Below, in pieces: positions 17,713-26,207 of a stretch of DNA of 64,000 bases. The notes beneath the pieces were generated by a model. It did no database searches and was not told where the DNA came from. It saw only the letters and a list, made by a program, of their open reading frames with translations. The DNA comes from Planktothricoides raciborskii GIHE-MW2 (GTDB lineage: Bacteria; Cyanobacteriota; Cyanobacteriia; Cyanobacteriales; Laspinemataceae): positions 1,119,001 through 1,183,000 of the forward strand of contig NZ_CP159837.1 in NCBI RefSeq assembly GCF_040564635.1, written 5' to 3'. Numbering within the stretch: the stretch's first letter is position 1; each line of letters starts with the position of its first letter. A program made the position numbers and the translations under genes.

Positions 17713-18687
17713 TTATGGTCTAAATATATTTTTTCTATGCCAGTCTAATGCTTTAATACTGGGAAAATATTGCTCTAAATTTGGTAAAGAAATATTTTCA
17801 AAATGAAACTCTTTTAATGGCTTGGCATTCGGTGAATCTTCTTGTAAATCTTCAGCTACTAAAATTCTATAATTATCATCTATACTCAACCAACCGCGAT
17901 CGAATGCCCAATGATGATTTTTACACAGTGAAAGTCCGTTATTAATATGACTGTTATAAAACTGTGCAAATGGTTGAATATGCGCTCCATCGACAATATT
18001 TTGAGTTAAGTTTCTTGTGACTTTTAATCTACAAATTGCACATCGGTAATCATAGACATGAACAACTGCTTTACGAAAGAAAGAATTTCTGACTAATGCT
18101 TTTCTGATGACTAACTTAGGTTTTTTCTCGAAATCGGAAAATTCATCATCTTGTGGCTGTTGGTTATGGTTTTCTTGTAATGATTCATTGACTCGTAAAA
18201 TATCTTCTATTTCTTGTTGGTAATCGGCGAACCAGACAGCAATCAGAGTATCAATCAATTCTTGCAGAGAATTATTATCTTGCAATAATTCAAATAATTC
18301 TAGATCCAAACTAGCATATTCAACTGCTTCTTTTAGCTTATTGGTAGTTTTGGGTTGTAAGCCATTAAATTTGTCTGTAAATTTTAAATGCCAAAATCCC
18401 TCACTTTGTAAATGAAAAAATGGATAATGTAAACCGCCTTTATACGAGGAATCAGACGATAAGACATTCCAGTATTTTTTAAAGTTATCAATTAATTCAT
18501 CTGAGACAAATATTTTATTATCTTGGATTGTTCCTTGTGTAATTAAATCAATTACTGATAAAAGTAAAATAGGCTTATAATAAGCCTGTCCCTTGGTTTT
18601 ATTCCGACTTACATTCAAACTAGAAAAAATTTCTGAATAGTAATTTATATCCCGATTCTGATTTTTTGATGATTCACTGTTACTCAT
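17713..18687 (-). CDS. HNH endonuclease with sulfur-binding-domain-like N-terminus
   Basis: This 324-residue protein has two parts. The N-terminal half contains YYKPILLLSVIDLITQG (37-53), NVL and HYPFFHLQSEGFWHL (87-101). From memory this matches the KPxLLL...PFxHLxxxGFW pattern of phosphorothioate-DNA-binding restriction enzymes (SBD-HNH type such as ScoMcrA/EcoWI). The C-terminal HNH domain (about 205-275) has CAIC, VDGAHIQPF, NNGLSLCKNHHWAFDRG. It is the first gene of the operon with dndC. The domain boundaries are by eye. The HNH call is firm and the sulfur-binding call needs a profile search. Confidence 0.8.
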   Translation of the reverse strand: MSNSESSKNQNRDINYYSEIFSSLNVSRNKTKGQAYYKPILLLSVIDLITQGTIQDNKIFVSDELIDNFKKYWNVLSSDSSYKGGLHYPFFHLQSEGFWHLKFTDKFNGLQPKTTNKLKEAVEYASLDLELFELLQDNNSLQELIDTLIAVWFADYQQEIEDILRVNESLQENHNQQPQDDEFSDFEKKPKLVIRKALVRNSFFRKAVVHVYDYRCAICRLKVTRNLTQNIVDGAHIQPFAQFYNSHINNGLSLCKNHHWAFDRGWLSIDDNYRILVAEDLQEDSPNAKPLKEFHFENISLPNLEQYFPSIKALDWHRKNIFRP

Positions 18688-19006
18688 TTTTCATTTCCTC
18701 TAGAAAATCGATCGCCCACTAATACCACTAAAGAGTCATGTTCTGGGGTGAACGACCCACCCAAACACTGTCACCAATCAGCAATTAAGCAAATCGCAAT
18801 TGGGGAATATCGGCAAAAGCGATCGCCTCTACTCTGGAACATAGTTGCACCCTAAAATATTGACAAAAAAACAAAAATGTGCATTAGGCATCGGCGTCCT
18901 AGGTAGTTTTTATCTAGACCGCATTATTTTTTAAAAACTGCAAAAGTATCGTAGCATATTAACCAGCGATTTTCAAAAACTTTACAAAAATTGCTCCTCA
19001 GCAACC
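18688..19006. promoter_or_regulatory. Divergent promoter region of the two dnd transcription units
   Basis: This 319-bp spacer lies between the HNH-dndC-dndD operon (minus) and the DndB-like gene (plus). A TTGACA occurs at 18860-18865 on the plus strand, but a clear -10 is not seen. It includes two HIP1 octamers. No small gene is convincing here. Confidence 0.4.
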
Positions 19007-20608
19007 ATGAACAGCGACCCCAAACAACCTCCGAACATTGCCAAGCAAATACTGGAACAGGATCAGCAAGACCGAGAAGCCCTAGCCCTGCTATTAGATC
19101 GCCATTTGTCCAGAAGCGATCGCCTCCTAGTCCAGCAGACTCACATGGGCAACACCGAAGCCTTCATTGGATCCGTGACCTTAGAATGGCTAGACAGTCG
19201 AGTCCGTTTTGCCTCGCAACTGCCCCTATTCCGCAAAAAATTTGACCCGGAAACCGACAACGTAATCCGGGACGAGGAAACCATCGACGATATCTTGCAA
19301 CGACCCCTCGACTGGTCTAGACAAGCGCCCCTCAGCCTGTATCTGGTCGCCCGCAAAGCCCACAAATTCCCCGCCGTCCTGGTTGTCCTCAGCGCCAGTT
19401 GGGTAGACGACCCCCACGCGGACGAATGGGACGAACAAGGACGCGCCCGCCAATCCGCCGCCGATTTCACCCCATTAGATAAAGATGGCACCGTAGGACT
19501 ATTAGACATTACTGAAAAAGTCTCTATTTTTGCCCTAGATGGCCAACACCGACTCATGGGCGTTCAAGGGTTAATGCAACTAATTAAAACCGGCAAAATT
19601 CAACGCTATAACAAACAGAAAAAGGCGATCGGTAATCCCATCACCATTGAAGACCTACAAAAGCAATATCAAGTTGAACCCAACCATGTCCAAACTTTAG
19701 CCTATGAAAAAATCGGCATTGAATTTATCCCCGCCGTCGTGAAAGGGGAAACTCGCGAAGAAGCCCGCTTGCGAGTTAGGTCTATTTTTGTCCATGTTAA
19801 CCTCATGGCCGTTAACCTCAGCAAAGGCCAATTAGCGGTACTAAATGAAGATGATGGTTTTTCCATTGTGGCTCGGAAAATTGCCGTCCAACATCCTTTA
19901 TTTAAAGAAACTAAATATCGCAAACCTCGCGTTAATTGGGATAGTGCTACGGTCGCCAGCAAATCCACAGTTTTAACCACTTTACAAGCGCTCAAAGATA
20001 TGTCTGAGCGTTACTTATCTGCTCGTTTTCCCACTTGGCAAACTTCAGACAATAAAGGGTTAATTCCCATGCGTCCCGAAGATGAAGAACTAGAAGCTGG
20101 AGTGGCTGAATTTAGTCAGCTTTTCGACCATTTAAGCAAGTTATTAAGTTATGAACGTTTAGAATATGAAGCCGAAACCCCAAAAATGCGCCGATTTAGC
20201 CATGAAAAAAGCGGCGGTGAGGGGAATTTTCTTTTCCGTCCCGTGGGTCAGGTTGCTTTTGCTCAAGCGATGGGTATTTTAGTCTATGAAAAAGGATTTT
20301 CTCTGGAGAGTTTATTTGAAAAACTTAGCCGGTTTGATACAGACGGCGGTTTTAGTGGCATGGAACATCCCCAGTCTATTTGGTATGGGATATTATACGA
20401 CCCAAATCGCAAGCGGGTGTTAGTGGCTGGTCGTGATTTAGCGGCCAAGTTGCTGGTGTATCTTTTAGGGGGAATTACTGACAATTATGAGCGAGCTAAT
20501 CTGCGGAAAGAAGTGGCGATAGCTCGTACTTTTGGCAGTCAAGCCATGAACTTTGATGGTAAATTTGTGGAGCCGAAAAAAATCGTTTTGCCTCCTATTT
20601 TGGGGTAA
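19007..20608 (+). CDS. dndB: DndB-like DGQHR-domain protein
   Basis: This 533-residue protein has the defining DGQHR (178-182) in the context LDGQHRLMGVQGL. Further family segments include IEFIPAVVKGETREEARLRVRSIFVHVNLMAVNLSKGQLAVLNEDD. In Dnd systems DndB is a transcriptional repressor and regulator. This one is longer than the roughly 365-residue classical DndB, so it may be a DndB paralogue rather than a strict orthologue. It is transcribed divergently from the HNH-dndC-dndD operon, as many repressors are from their targets. Confidence 0.8.
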   Translation: MNSDPKQPPNIAKQILEQDQQDREALALLLDRHLSRSDRLLVQQTHMGNTEAFIGSVTLEWLDSRVRFASQLPLFRKKFDPETDNVIRDEETIDDILQRPLDWSRQAPLSLYLVARKAHKFPAVLVVLSASWVDDPHADEWDEQGRARQSAADFTPLDKDGTVGLLDITEKVSIFALDGQHRLMGVQGLMQLIKTGKIQRYNKQKKAIGNPITIEDLQKQYQVEPNHVQTLAYEKIGIEFIPAVVKGETREEARLRVRSIFVHVNLMAVNLSKGQLAVLNEDDGFSIVARKIAVQHPLFKETKYRKPRVNWDSATVASKSTVLTTLQALKDMSERYLSARFPTWQTSDNKGLIPMRPEDEELEAGVAEFSQLFDHLSKLLSYERLEYEAETPKMRRFSHEKSGGEGNFLFRPVGQVAFAQAMGILVYEKGFSLESLFEKLSRFDTDGGFSGMEHPQSIWYGILYDPNRKRVLVAGRDLAAKLLVYLLGGITDNYERANLRKEVAIARTFGSQAMNFDGKFVEPKKIVLPPILG

Positions 20609-20642
20609 TTTGGCAACGGATGGGATAACTGATGGGGTAATG

Positions 20643-20909
20643 GAAAAATAAAAGGTGATTTTTTTACCACAGAGACACAAAGGACACAGAGAGAAAAACC
20701 ATTATCCCATCGGTTGCCAATCACTATTTATGACTAAAACAGTTAATCTATCCGTTGGCAACTATCCGCTGCCGATCAAAAAATAAAATGTGATTTTTTT
20801 TACCACAGAGACACAAAGGACACAGAGAGAAAAACCATTATCCCATCGGTTGCCAATCACTATTTATGACTAAAACAGTCAACCCATCCCTTGCCAACTA
20901 TCCGCTGCC
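20643..20909. repeat. Tandem duplication with 136-bp period
   Basis: Two near-identical copies (about 20643-20773 and 20778-20909) each contain TACCACAGAGACACAAAGGA and the block ATTATCCCATCGGTTGCCAA. They fill the gap between two DGQHR genes and contain no gene. The ACCACAGAGACAC core is a familiar cyanobacterial intergenic repeat. Confidence 0.85.
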
Positions 20910-20951
20910 AACTGCCTAGGAGTTGCCAATTTTTACCCGCCCCATTAAACC

Positions 20952-23141
20952 TCAATTATCATCATCAAAATCAGACTCTTCATATGAATATTCACTTTCG
21001 TTTAAAGTGGAAATTTCCTGATTTAATGGTCTATCAAAATTCTCTAACCAGTCACTAAATTGCTGTGAAGTAATGCCAAACCATTTCCGACAAAATTTAC
21101 TCATCCGGTTTTTAGCCTTAACATTGGCTTTTTGTTGGCAAACTTTAGAAGTCATACTGGGATAATTCTTTTTCAGGGTTTTTTCTTCGTCTTTTACCAA
21201 AGCGTCTAAATACAATTTTCTTGCTTGACTTAAAAGACGGGCGATCGCCTCTTTTTCTTCCGGGGTAAATTCCTCGCTTCGAGAAACTTGCATAAACTCT
21301 AATAAGAGATACCGGAAATAGACCGCATCAGCGGGAGATAGTGTGGTAAAGTCTAAAAAAGCATAGTCTTGTTGGCGATCGAATATCTTAATCCGATCTA
21401 ATGATAATTCTAAGGCCAAATTCCAAGACCGGATCCAAACTTCAGCCCGTTCTTTAAAAGTCTTGGCATCATACCCTAAATCGTGTTTTAGACTCGCCAA
21501 AGTTAAGACCGCACCAGATAAAAAAGCCTGAGTAAACAGCCACTTGTAAATATTGTCGGCAGTTTTCAATAATTCATCATTAATTTCTCGTTTCCGGTTA
21601 AATAATTTCTTGGCACGTTCCTGCTCAAACTCTTTTTCTTTATATTGAATAATTTCCCAAGCTTTTACGGTTTCAGTTTTATCTTGAACTGTACCACCAT
21701 CCAAGCGAGCCGTTTGATTATTTTTTAACCATTGCTCGTGATCTTCTTTAAGAGTCCAGTAAATCCCTAACCCTTTGAACATCGCATCATTTGCCAAAAT
21801 AGCATGAGCCGCCCCAGCCGTCCAGTTATTTTGTAAGTCTTTTAAGGCTTCAATGTGACATTTAAACGGAAAAAATTCAGAAAAAATATTCATAATCACA
21901 CTGCCCCAGCCATCCCAAAACTTTTCAATTAATGTTTTTAACTGTGTCTTGGGAAAATGCTCATTCCTTAAATCATTTCTCACAAAAGCTATCGGCCCAT
22001 TCATTCCTTCATCGACGATTTCTGAATCCAGCCATTTATTAATTTCTAATTCATACTGAAGTCGCCGGTCTTTGTCAGTTTTTTTCGCGGTTCCTTGAAT
22101 CGTTTTATTCACATCTTTAATATACTTATCTGGCCCGCGTAATGCCCATTCTATAGCACTATTCAGCATCAAAATGCTGGCTAAAGCCGTCTTGCGAACT
22201 GGCACCCCTTCCCCTTGTTCATGGGGATAATCGTATTCAATGGCGTGCAAAGGAAACCGCGCATCTTTTGTGCGGAGATGATTTAAAAATTCCCTGACAA
22301 AAATAGACGTTAACTCGGAATCCGAAAGCAAAATCAATCGAGATTTACTGGGGGTTCGCGCATTCTTATTTACATCCACAAAAAGCTTCCGCGCCGCTTT
22401 ATGAGGATTTGGCCATAATGAATTGTCAGAGGTAGGGTGTGGAAACCAACAAATACAGACCGGAAATTCGATATTTTCCAACAAATCAGGGGGCGGATTA
22501 TTTAATAACTCGTTAATTCGTTTCTCATAAAAATAACGATAAGCCCCACCAGTCCCCGCATCCCAATTGCGATCGATAGTGCGACGAATCGCTAACAATG
22601 CCATTGCCCGATGTTGCCCATCAATCACCACCAGTTTAACGTGCTTAGTATTAAAATCTAAGCGACCTAGGGGAGTTTTATGCAGCATTTGATTATTCTT
22701 ATCCCAGAATTTTAACACCCGAAATGCCTCTCCATATTGCGTTTGTTCCCAGGTATTTCCATCAACCTGGGTAACTGAAATATCTAGATTTTCAGGATAA
22801 CTATCGATTGGATTTGGCCCATCAAACGGTAATACTGCTGCAAGAATCGGCGTATAAAATGCCGGACCGCCAAAATTGGGTTTAAGCAAATAATCGACTA
22901 AATCTGTGGCTACCCGGTAATCATCCAGATCCCGTTGCAGCAATTGGTTAAAATCCAGATCGTCAATATTGAGAACTTCGCGCACTGGGGCTAAATATTT
23001 AGTCAGAATGCCTTCGGGAGTAGTATCTGCTTTTAGCTTGGCTTTAGTCATTAAATAAGAGACTTTTCCGGCAAGGGTATGGAATTCGCCATAAGTTCCT
23101 TGAGTTTTAACTTCCCAATCTTGGATTGATGGACCTAGCAT
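20952..23141 (-). CDS. Large DGQHR-domain protein of the Dnd locus
   Basis: From ATG 23141 the protein has 729 residues; GGAG lies 11 bases before that start. An open frame 27 codons longer exists, but its first residues (SRPETRFLS) translate a dispersed repeat, so I reject it. VVIDGQHRAMALLAIRRT places DGQHR at 174-178, almost the same position as in the divergent DndB-like gene. FVDVNKNARTPSKSRLILLSD follows. The C-terminal half is helical and basic/acidic without a recognised domain, and ends in an acidic tail. It is probably a second DndB-family member with an added domain. Confidence 0.75.
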   Translation of the reverse strand: MLGPSIQDWEVKTQGTYGEFHTLAGKVSYLMTKAKLKADTTPEGILTKYLAPVREVLNIDDLDFNQLLQRDLDDYRVATDLVDYLLKPNFGGPAFYTPILAAVLPFDGPNPIDSYPENLDISVTQVDGNTWEQTQYGEAFRVLKFWDKNNQMLHKTPLGRLDFNTKHVKLVVIDGQHRAMALLAIRRTIDRNWDAGTGGAYRYFYEKRINELLNNPPPDLLENIEFPVCICWFPHPTSDNSLWPNPHKAARKLFVDVNKNARTPSKSRLILLSDSELTSIFVREFLNHLRTKDARFPLHAIEYDYPHEQGEGVPVRKTALASILMLNSAIEWALRGPDKYIKDVNKTIQGTAKKTDKDRRLQYELEINKWLDSEIVDEGMNGPIAFVRNDLRNEHFPKTQLKTLIEKFWDGWGSVIMNIFSEFFPFKCHIEALKDLQNNWTAGAAHAILANDAMFKGLGIYWTLKEDHEQWLKNNQTARLDGGTVQDKTETVKAWEIIQYKEKEFEQERAKKLFNRKREINDELLKTADNIYKWLFTQAFLSGAVLTLASLKHDLGYDAKTFKERAEVWIRSWNLALELSLDRIKIFDRQQDYAFLDFTTLSPADAVYFRYLLLEFMQVSRSEEFTPEEKEAIARLLSQARKLYLDALVKDEEKTLKKNYPSMTSKVCQQKANVKAKNRMSKFCRKWFGITSQQFSDWLENFDRPLNQEISTLNESEYSYEESDFDDDN

Positions 23142-23193
23142 TTTTTCGTTGACTCCTATATATATTGTTTCTGGGTTTCCCTGTGTGAGAGAA

Positions 23194-23262
23194 AGAAACC
23201 GGGTTTCTGGTCGGGAAACCAAAGTTAACGGTGGAACTTGAACAAGAAACCAGGTTTCTTGT
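23194..23262. repeat. Palindrome-ended dispersed repeat between two Dnd genes
   Basis: AGAAACCGGGTTTCT starts the unit and AGAAACCAGGTTTCT ends it; the interior differs from the 65-bp family. It separates the protein-4 gene from the large DGQHR gene and supplies spurious upstream codons to the latter. Confidence 0.75.
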
Positions 23263-23264
23263 TT

Positions 23265-23735
23265 TTACAGAAACTTGCTCAAATCAAAAGAAAACTGCCC
23301 GGTATCTTCCTGCTTAAACCGCTCAGAAATCAGCATTAACATGATTTGCTCGGTGTAGTCCACGGCGCCGCGCAATTCATCCCGCAAAATTTCTAACCCC
23401 CCATTGGCATATTCTTCAAAAATCTCCAGCCGTTTTTCCACCATTGTTTGGTCTAGAGTCCCCAGAATTTTCGCGTCTTTGGTTTCGGCGATCGCCAATA
23501 ATTTGATGGCGACATCGTACCCACGGGTGACAAAAATATCCAAGTTAATTGGGCCGGGATCTTTTTTAGAAATTTGTCCCAAAGGCGATCGCTTCTTGCG
23601 TTTTGCCCCCAAAGCCGCAGCAAACACCATCACATCCGCATAGGTGGGAAAGGGAGAGTTATTATTTTCTGAAGTAGTTAAGGATTTAATCAACTCAGCT
23701 TTATCTTTAGCAATCCTAATTTTCAGAGCACTCAT
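23265..23735 (-). CDS. DNA phosphorothioation-associated protein 4-like
   Basis: This 156-residue protein contains TYADVMVFAAALGAKRKKR, INLDIFVTRGYDVAIKLLAI and LEIFEEYANGGLEILRD. The pattern fits the small 'dnd system-associated protein 4' family found beside Dnd genes in cyanobacteria. I recall the family but cannot run a search. Its role is unknown. It sits upstream of the large DGQHR gene on the same strand, 123 bp before that gene's chosen start. It is not DndE, which is shorter and has a different basic N-terminus. Confidence 0.65.
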   Translation of the reverse strand: MSALKIRIAKDKAELIKSLTTSENNNSPFPTYADVMVFAAALGAKRKKRSPLGQISKKDPGPINLDIFVTRGYDVAIKLLAIAETKDAKILGTLDQTMVEKRLEIFEEYANGGLEILRDELRGAVDYTEQIMLMLISERFKQEDTGQFSFDLSKFL

Positions 23736-24092
23736 AAAACGGTTAGGCTATAATTAACGGCTATGATTAACAATAAAAAAGCGCTATAGATCATTATCTC
23801 ATATTTTTTAGCGATCGACACAAAATCTCCGCCCCCAAAAAATTAACCCAGCTATCCCGTATTTTTACGGAGAAATCATGGAATTATACGGATAGCAATG
23901 GCGTTTTCCCATGAAAAAGGGTGGACAATGCCCACCATAAGAAAATTTTAATGATCTATGCCCATAGAATTTTAAATTAAAAAATTACCGCCAATTGCCC
24001 ACCAAAGCAAACCCCGACCATAAACAAGGATGAAAGATTATATCATCCTTTAACCTTTTCTCATTAAAAATAAAAACACGAATATAATCAAC
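23736..24092. other. Intergenic region, no gene seen
   Basis: This is 357 bp of AT-rich DNA with the short inverted words ATGCCCACCAT and GTGGACAATGCCCACC near 23920-23935. I see no promoter or gene that I can support. Confidence 0.5.
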
Positions 24093-24673
24093 TTAATCGT
24101 TATACAAATCCGGCAAATGAAATCGAACCAATTCCACAAAATTTGGCGCATCAACTGCCAAAGCATTTAACACATCACTGACGCTAATTGGGGGTTGACG
24201 AAGCTGTTTTGCTTGTTCTATAATAATTTGCGTCATAATCTGCGGATTTTCATTAAATAAACAAATTAAAAATTGATCCGCTGACCAAGCTTCAATTTCA
24301 TAAATTGATAAAGCTGATGCGGGAAAATCTTTGAGATTGCTCGTCACAATAATATCAGCTTCAGCCATCACTGCTGCCGCGAGGATATGGCGGTCTTTTG
24401 GGTCATTTTTCATCTCTGGAATCAGAAATTCAAAACCCTTAACTGTAGCATTGGGGAAAAATTGGCGCATAGCCGATAAAAGTCGCTGTACTTGCTGGCT
24501 ATTCATCTTATCGGTTTTGAGCAGATTCCGATTTACTTCTTCAAGAATTGTCTCACTCCAATAAACAAAACATCATATATGCCTTTTTCCGCTGCACGCA
24601 GTAAAGTATCTCGCAGGGACGATTTAAATAAAATACAAGCGTCTAAGACCACTTTGAATAAACCTGATTTCAT
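24093..24673 (-). pseudogene. PIN-domain toxin gene, frameshifted
   Basis: From ATG 24673 the frame reads MKSGLFKVVLDACILFKSSL, a PIN-domain start with the first acidic residue, and continues to about 24565 (YDVLF). Translation then runs into a stop. In another frame the natural continuation WSETILEEVNRNLLKTDKMN appears and leads into the long C-terminal part (MKNDPKDRHILAAAVMAEADIIVTSN). A one- or two-base indel near 24560 therefore splits the gene. The HTH antitoxin-like gene lies 22 bp upstream. A sequencing error is an alternative explanation. Confidence 0.75.
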
Positions 24674-24695
24674 CAATCTATTCCCTATTAAGCGT

Positions 24696-25196
24696 TTATT
24701 CTGCTGATATTTTAGCGGTTGGTTCGCTTAACTCAGATCCCAGAAAATAAAGACCGGCATCATGGCTCATCTGGGCAATGTCTCTAATATTTTTATGCCG
24801 CAATTTTGCCCAATTTTTCTGATAATCAATTAGATGATCAAACTGAATTTTACGATTAAGTCCTTCTCCGGTACTCGGAATCTCACCATTTTGGAGTATT
24901 TCTACCATATGTTGCCGGGAAAAATTCAGTAAATAGGCAGCTTCATTGATGGTTAATGGCTGATGAAATGTTTCTATAACTACCCCTTTTCCCTGGTTAA
25001 ATTGATGGACAACTTGGCGAAGTAACTGCAAGATACACTGAGGCATTGGGATGGTTTCTCCGGTTTCTCCATCCAGGATTTGTAATTTGCGATCGGAGTG
25101 ACCATTATTCAGCATATTTAATATTTGTGCTAATTTGGCTAAATCAGCTTTTTCGTTTTCATCGGCAACAATGGGTTCAATATTTACTTCAGTCAT
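24696..25196 (-). CDS. HTH/excisionase-type antitoxin-like protein
   Basis: This 166-residue protein contains LTINEAAYLLNFSRQHMVEILQNGEIP and NRKIQFDHLIDY, the DNA-binding domain found in excisionase-like antitoxins paired with PIN toxins in cyanobacteria. The N-terminus is acidic and the C-terminal part (RDIAQMSHDAGLYF) is likely to contact the toxin. It is the first gene of a two-gene unit whose PIN partner is frameshifted, so the antitoxin may now be orphaned. Confidence 0.75.
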   Translation of the reverse strand: MTEVNIEPIVADENEKADLAKLAQILNMLNNGHSDRKLQILDGETGETIPMPQCILQLLRQVVHQFNQGKGVVIETFHQPLTINEAAYLLNFSRQHMVEILQNGEIPSTGEGLNRKIQFDHLIDYQKNWAKLRHKNIRDIAQMSHDAGLYFLGSELSEPTAKISAE

Positions 25197-25316
25197 CGGT
25201 TAATTCTCCTATTTTGCTGGCATTTTGCTGGCAATTATGCTTTTATTATATAACGTGATTATGATCGATCGCCTCTGGGTTAAAACATCTCTGGTAAAAC
25301 CTCTCTGGTAAAACAT

Positions 25317-26189
25317 TTATGGAGAAACCGTCGGAACTGGCAATAATTCCAACTGATAACGATACAAAGCCACCGGATGACCTCCGGCATTAAAATAATC
25401 TGGGTCTTGGGGAGATAAATAAATCGCCGTAATTTGGTCAGCAGCGATTCGCGTTCGCGATCCGCTTTGCGGAATCGCCCCGGAATTTTGGAACTGATAA
25501 CGGGTCGTAGTTTCCACTTCATTTAAATAAATATCCGTTTGACCATGAAAAATTTGTTGGGTAATTTCTGTAGCCACAAATTCATCCGGGGCAATAGTTT
25601 CACTTAACCGTCCTGTGACCACAGAAACCAATTGGCGATCGCCTCGCAGTCCCGTAATTTGCCGATTGGGATTTTCCGGATCGACTTTCACCGACAATAT
25701 GCTATCATTCCCTAAATACGCTTGGGCAATATTCAACCCATTAAAAGCGCGATCTGCGACGACCAAAGTTTCCCGAAAATCCTGATTTTTTACTAAAGGA
25801 ATCGGCACCAATGTAACCTTTTTACCCTTAGATGAATTTTGCCGATAAGTCGGTTCGCCAAACTTGACTAAAAACTTGATTGGTTGATGCAAATACTGAC
25901 GATTACTTTCAAATCCGGGCGTGATTAATTTGGGGGCTAAAGGGGCAACTAAATCCACCAAGGTACTGCTGACTTCCCAAGTTCCAGCCATCCATTCAGG
26001 ATAGCGTAAATCTCCTTGGGCTATCTCAACCGGGGGTTTACTTTCCCAATGGGGAAATTGGGCAATGCGATCGCCCAAAACACCGGCGATCGCTGAGTCA
26101 TTACCCCACAACACCAGCATCAAGACTAAGCAAACTTTCCAGCAAACTTTCCAGCAAACTTTCCAGCAAACTTTTACAAGTAATTTCAT
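25317..26189 (-). CDS. DUF6816-like lumenal/periplasmic protein
   Basis: The likely start is the ATG at 26189 (MKLLVKV...). A further ATG at 26207 adds six codons. The signal peptide has four KVCW units before a hydrophobic core (LVLMLVLWG) and an AIA cleavage-like site. The mature part has YPEWMAGTWEVSSTLVDLVAPL, a WxxGTW opening that resembles the DUF6816 thylakoid-lumen family shared with plants. The C-terminal ...ALYRYQLELLP also fits. The family call is from memory and moderate, and no function is known. Confidence 0.6.
   Translation of the reverse strand: MKLLVKVCWKVCWKVCWKVCLVLMLVLWGNDSAIAGVLGDRIAQFPHWESKPPVEIAQGDLRYPEWMAGTWEVSSTLVDLVAPLAPKLITPGFESNRQYLHQPIKFLVKFGEPTYRQNSSKGKKVTLVPIPLVKNQDFRETLVVADRAFNGLNIAQAYLGNDSILSVKVDPENPNRQITGLRGDRQLVSVVTGRLSETIAPDEFVATEITQQIFHGQTDIYLNEVETTTRYQFQNSGAIPQSGSRTRIAADQITAIYLSPQDPDYFNAGGHPVALYRYQLELLPVPTVSP
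26145..26185. repeat. 12-bp coding tandem repeat (KVCW) in signal peptide
   Basis: The plus strand reads CAGCAAACTTTC repeated about four times at 26128-26175. It encodes KVC(W) on the minus strand in the n-region/h-region boundary of the DUF6816-like signal peptide. The copy number is likely variable between strains. Confidence 0.75.
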
Positions 26190-26207
26190 AATAGTGGCAT
26201 AATCCAA

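Noticed and set aside
20952-23222. Start of the large DGQHR gene at 23222
   Set aside because: The extra 27 codons translate the palindrome-ended repeat; ATG 23141 has a better ribosome site.
23265-23735. DndE
   Set aside because: 156 residues and acidic/alanine-rich; DndE is about 110 residues with a basic N-terminus and a different pattern. It fits the protein-4 family better.
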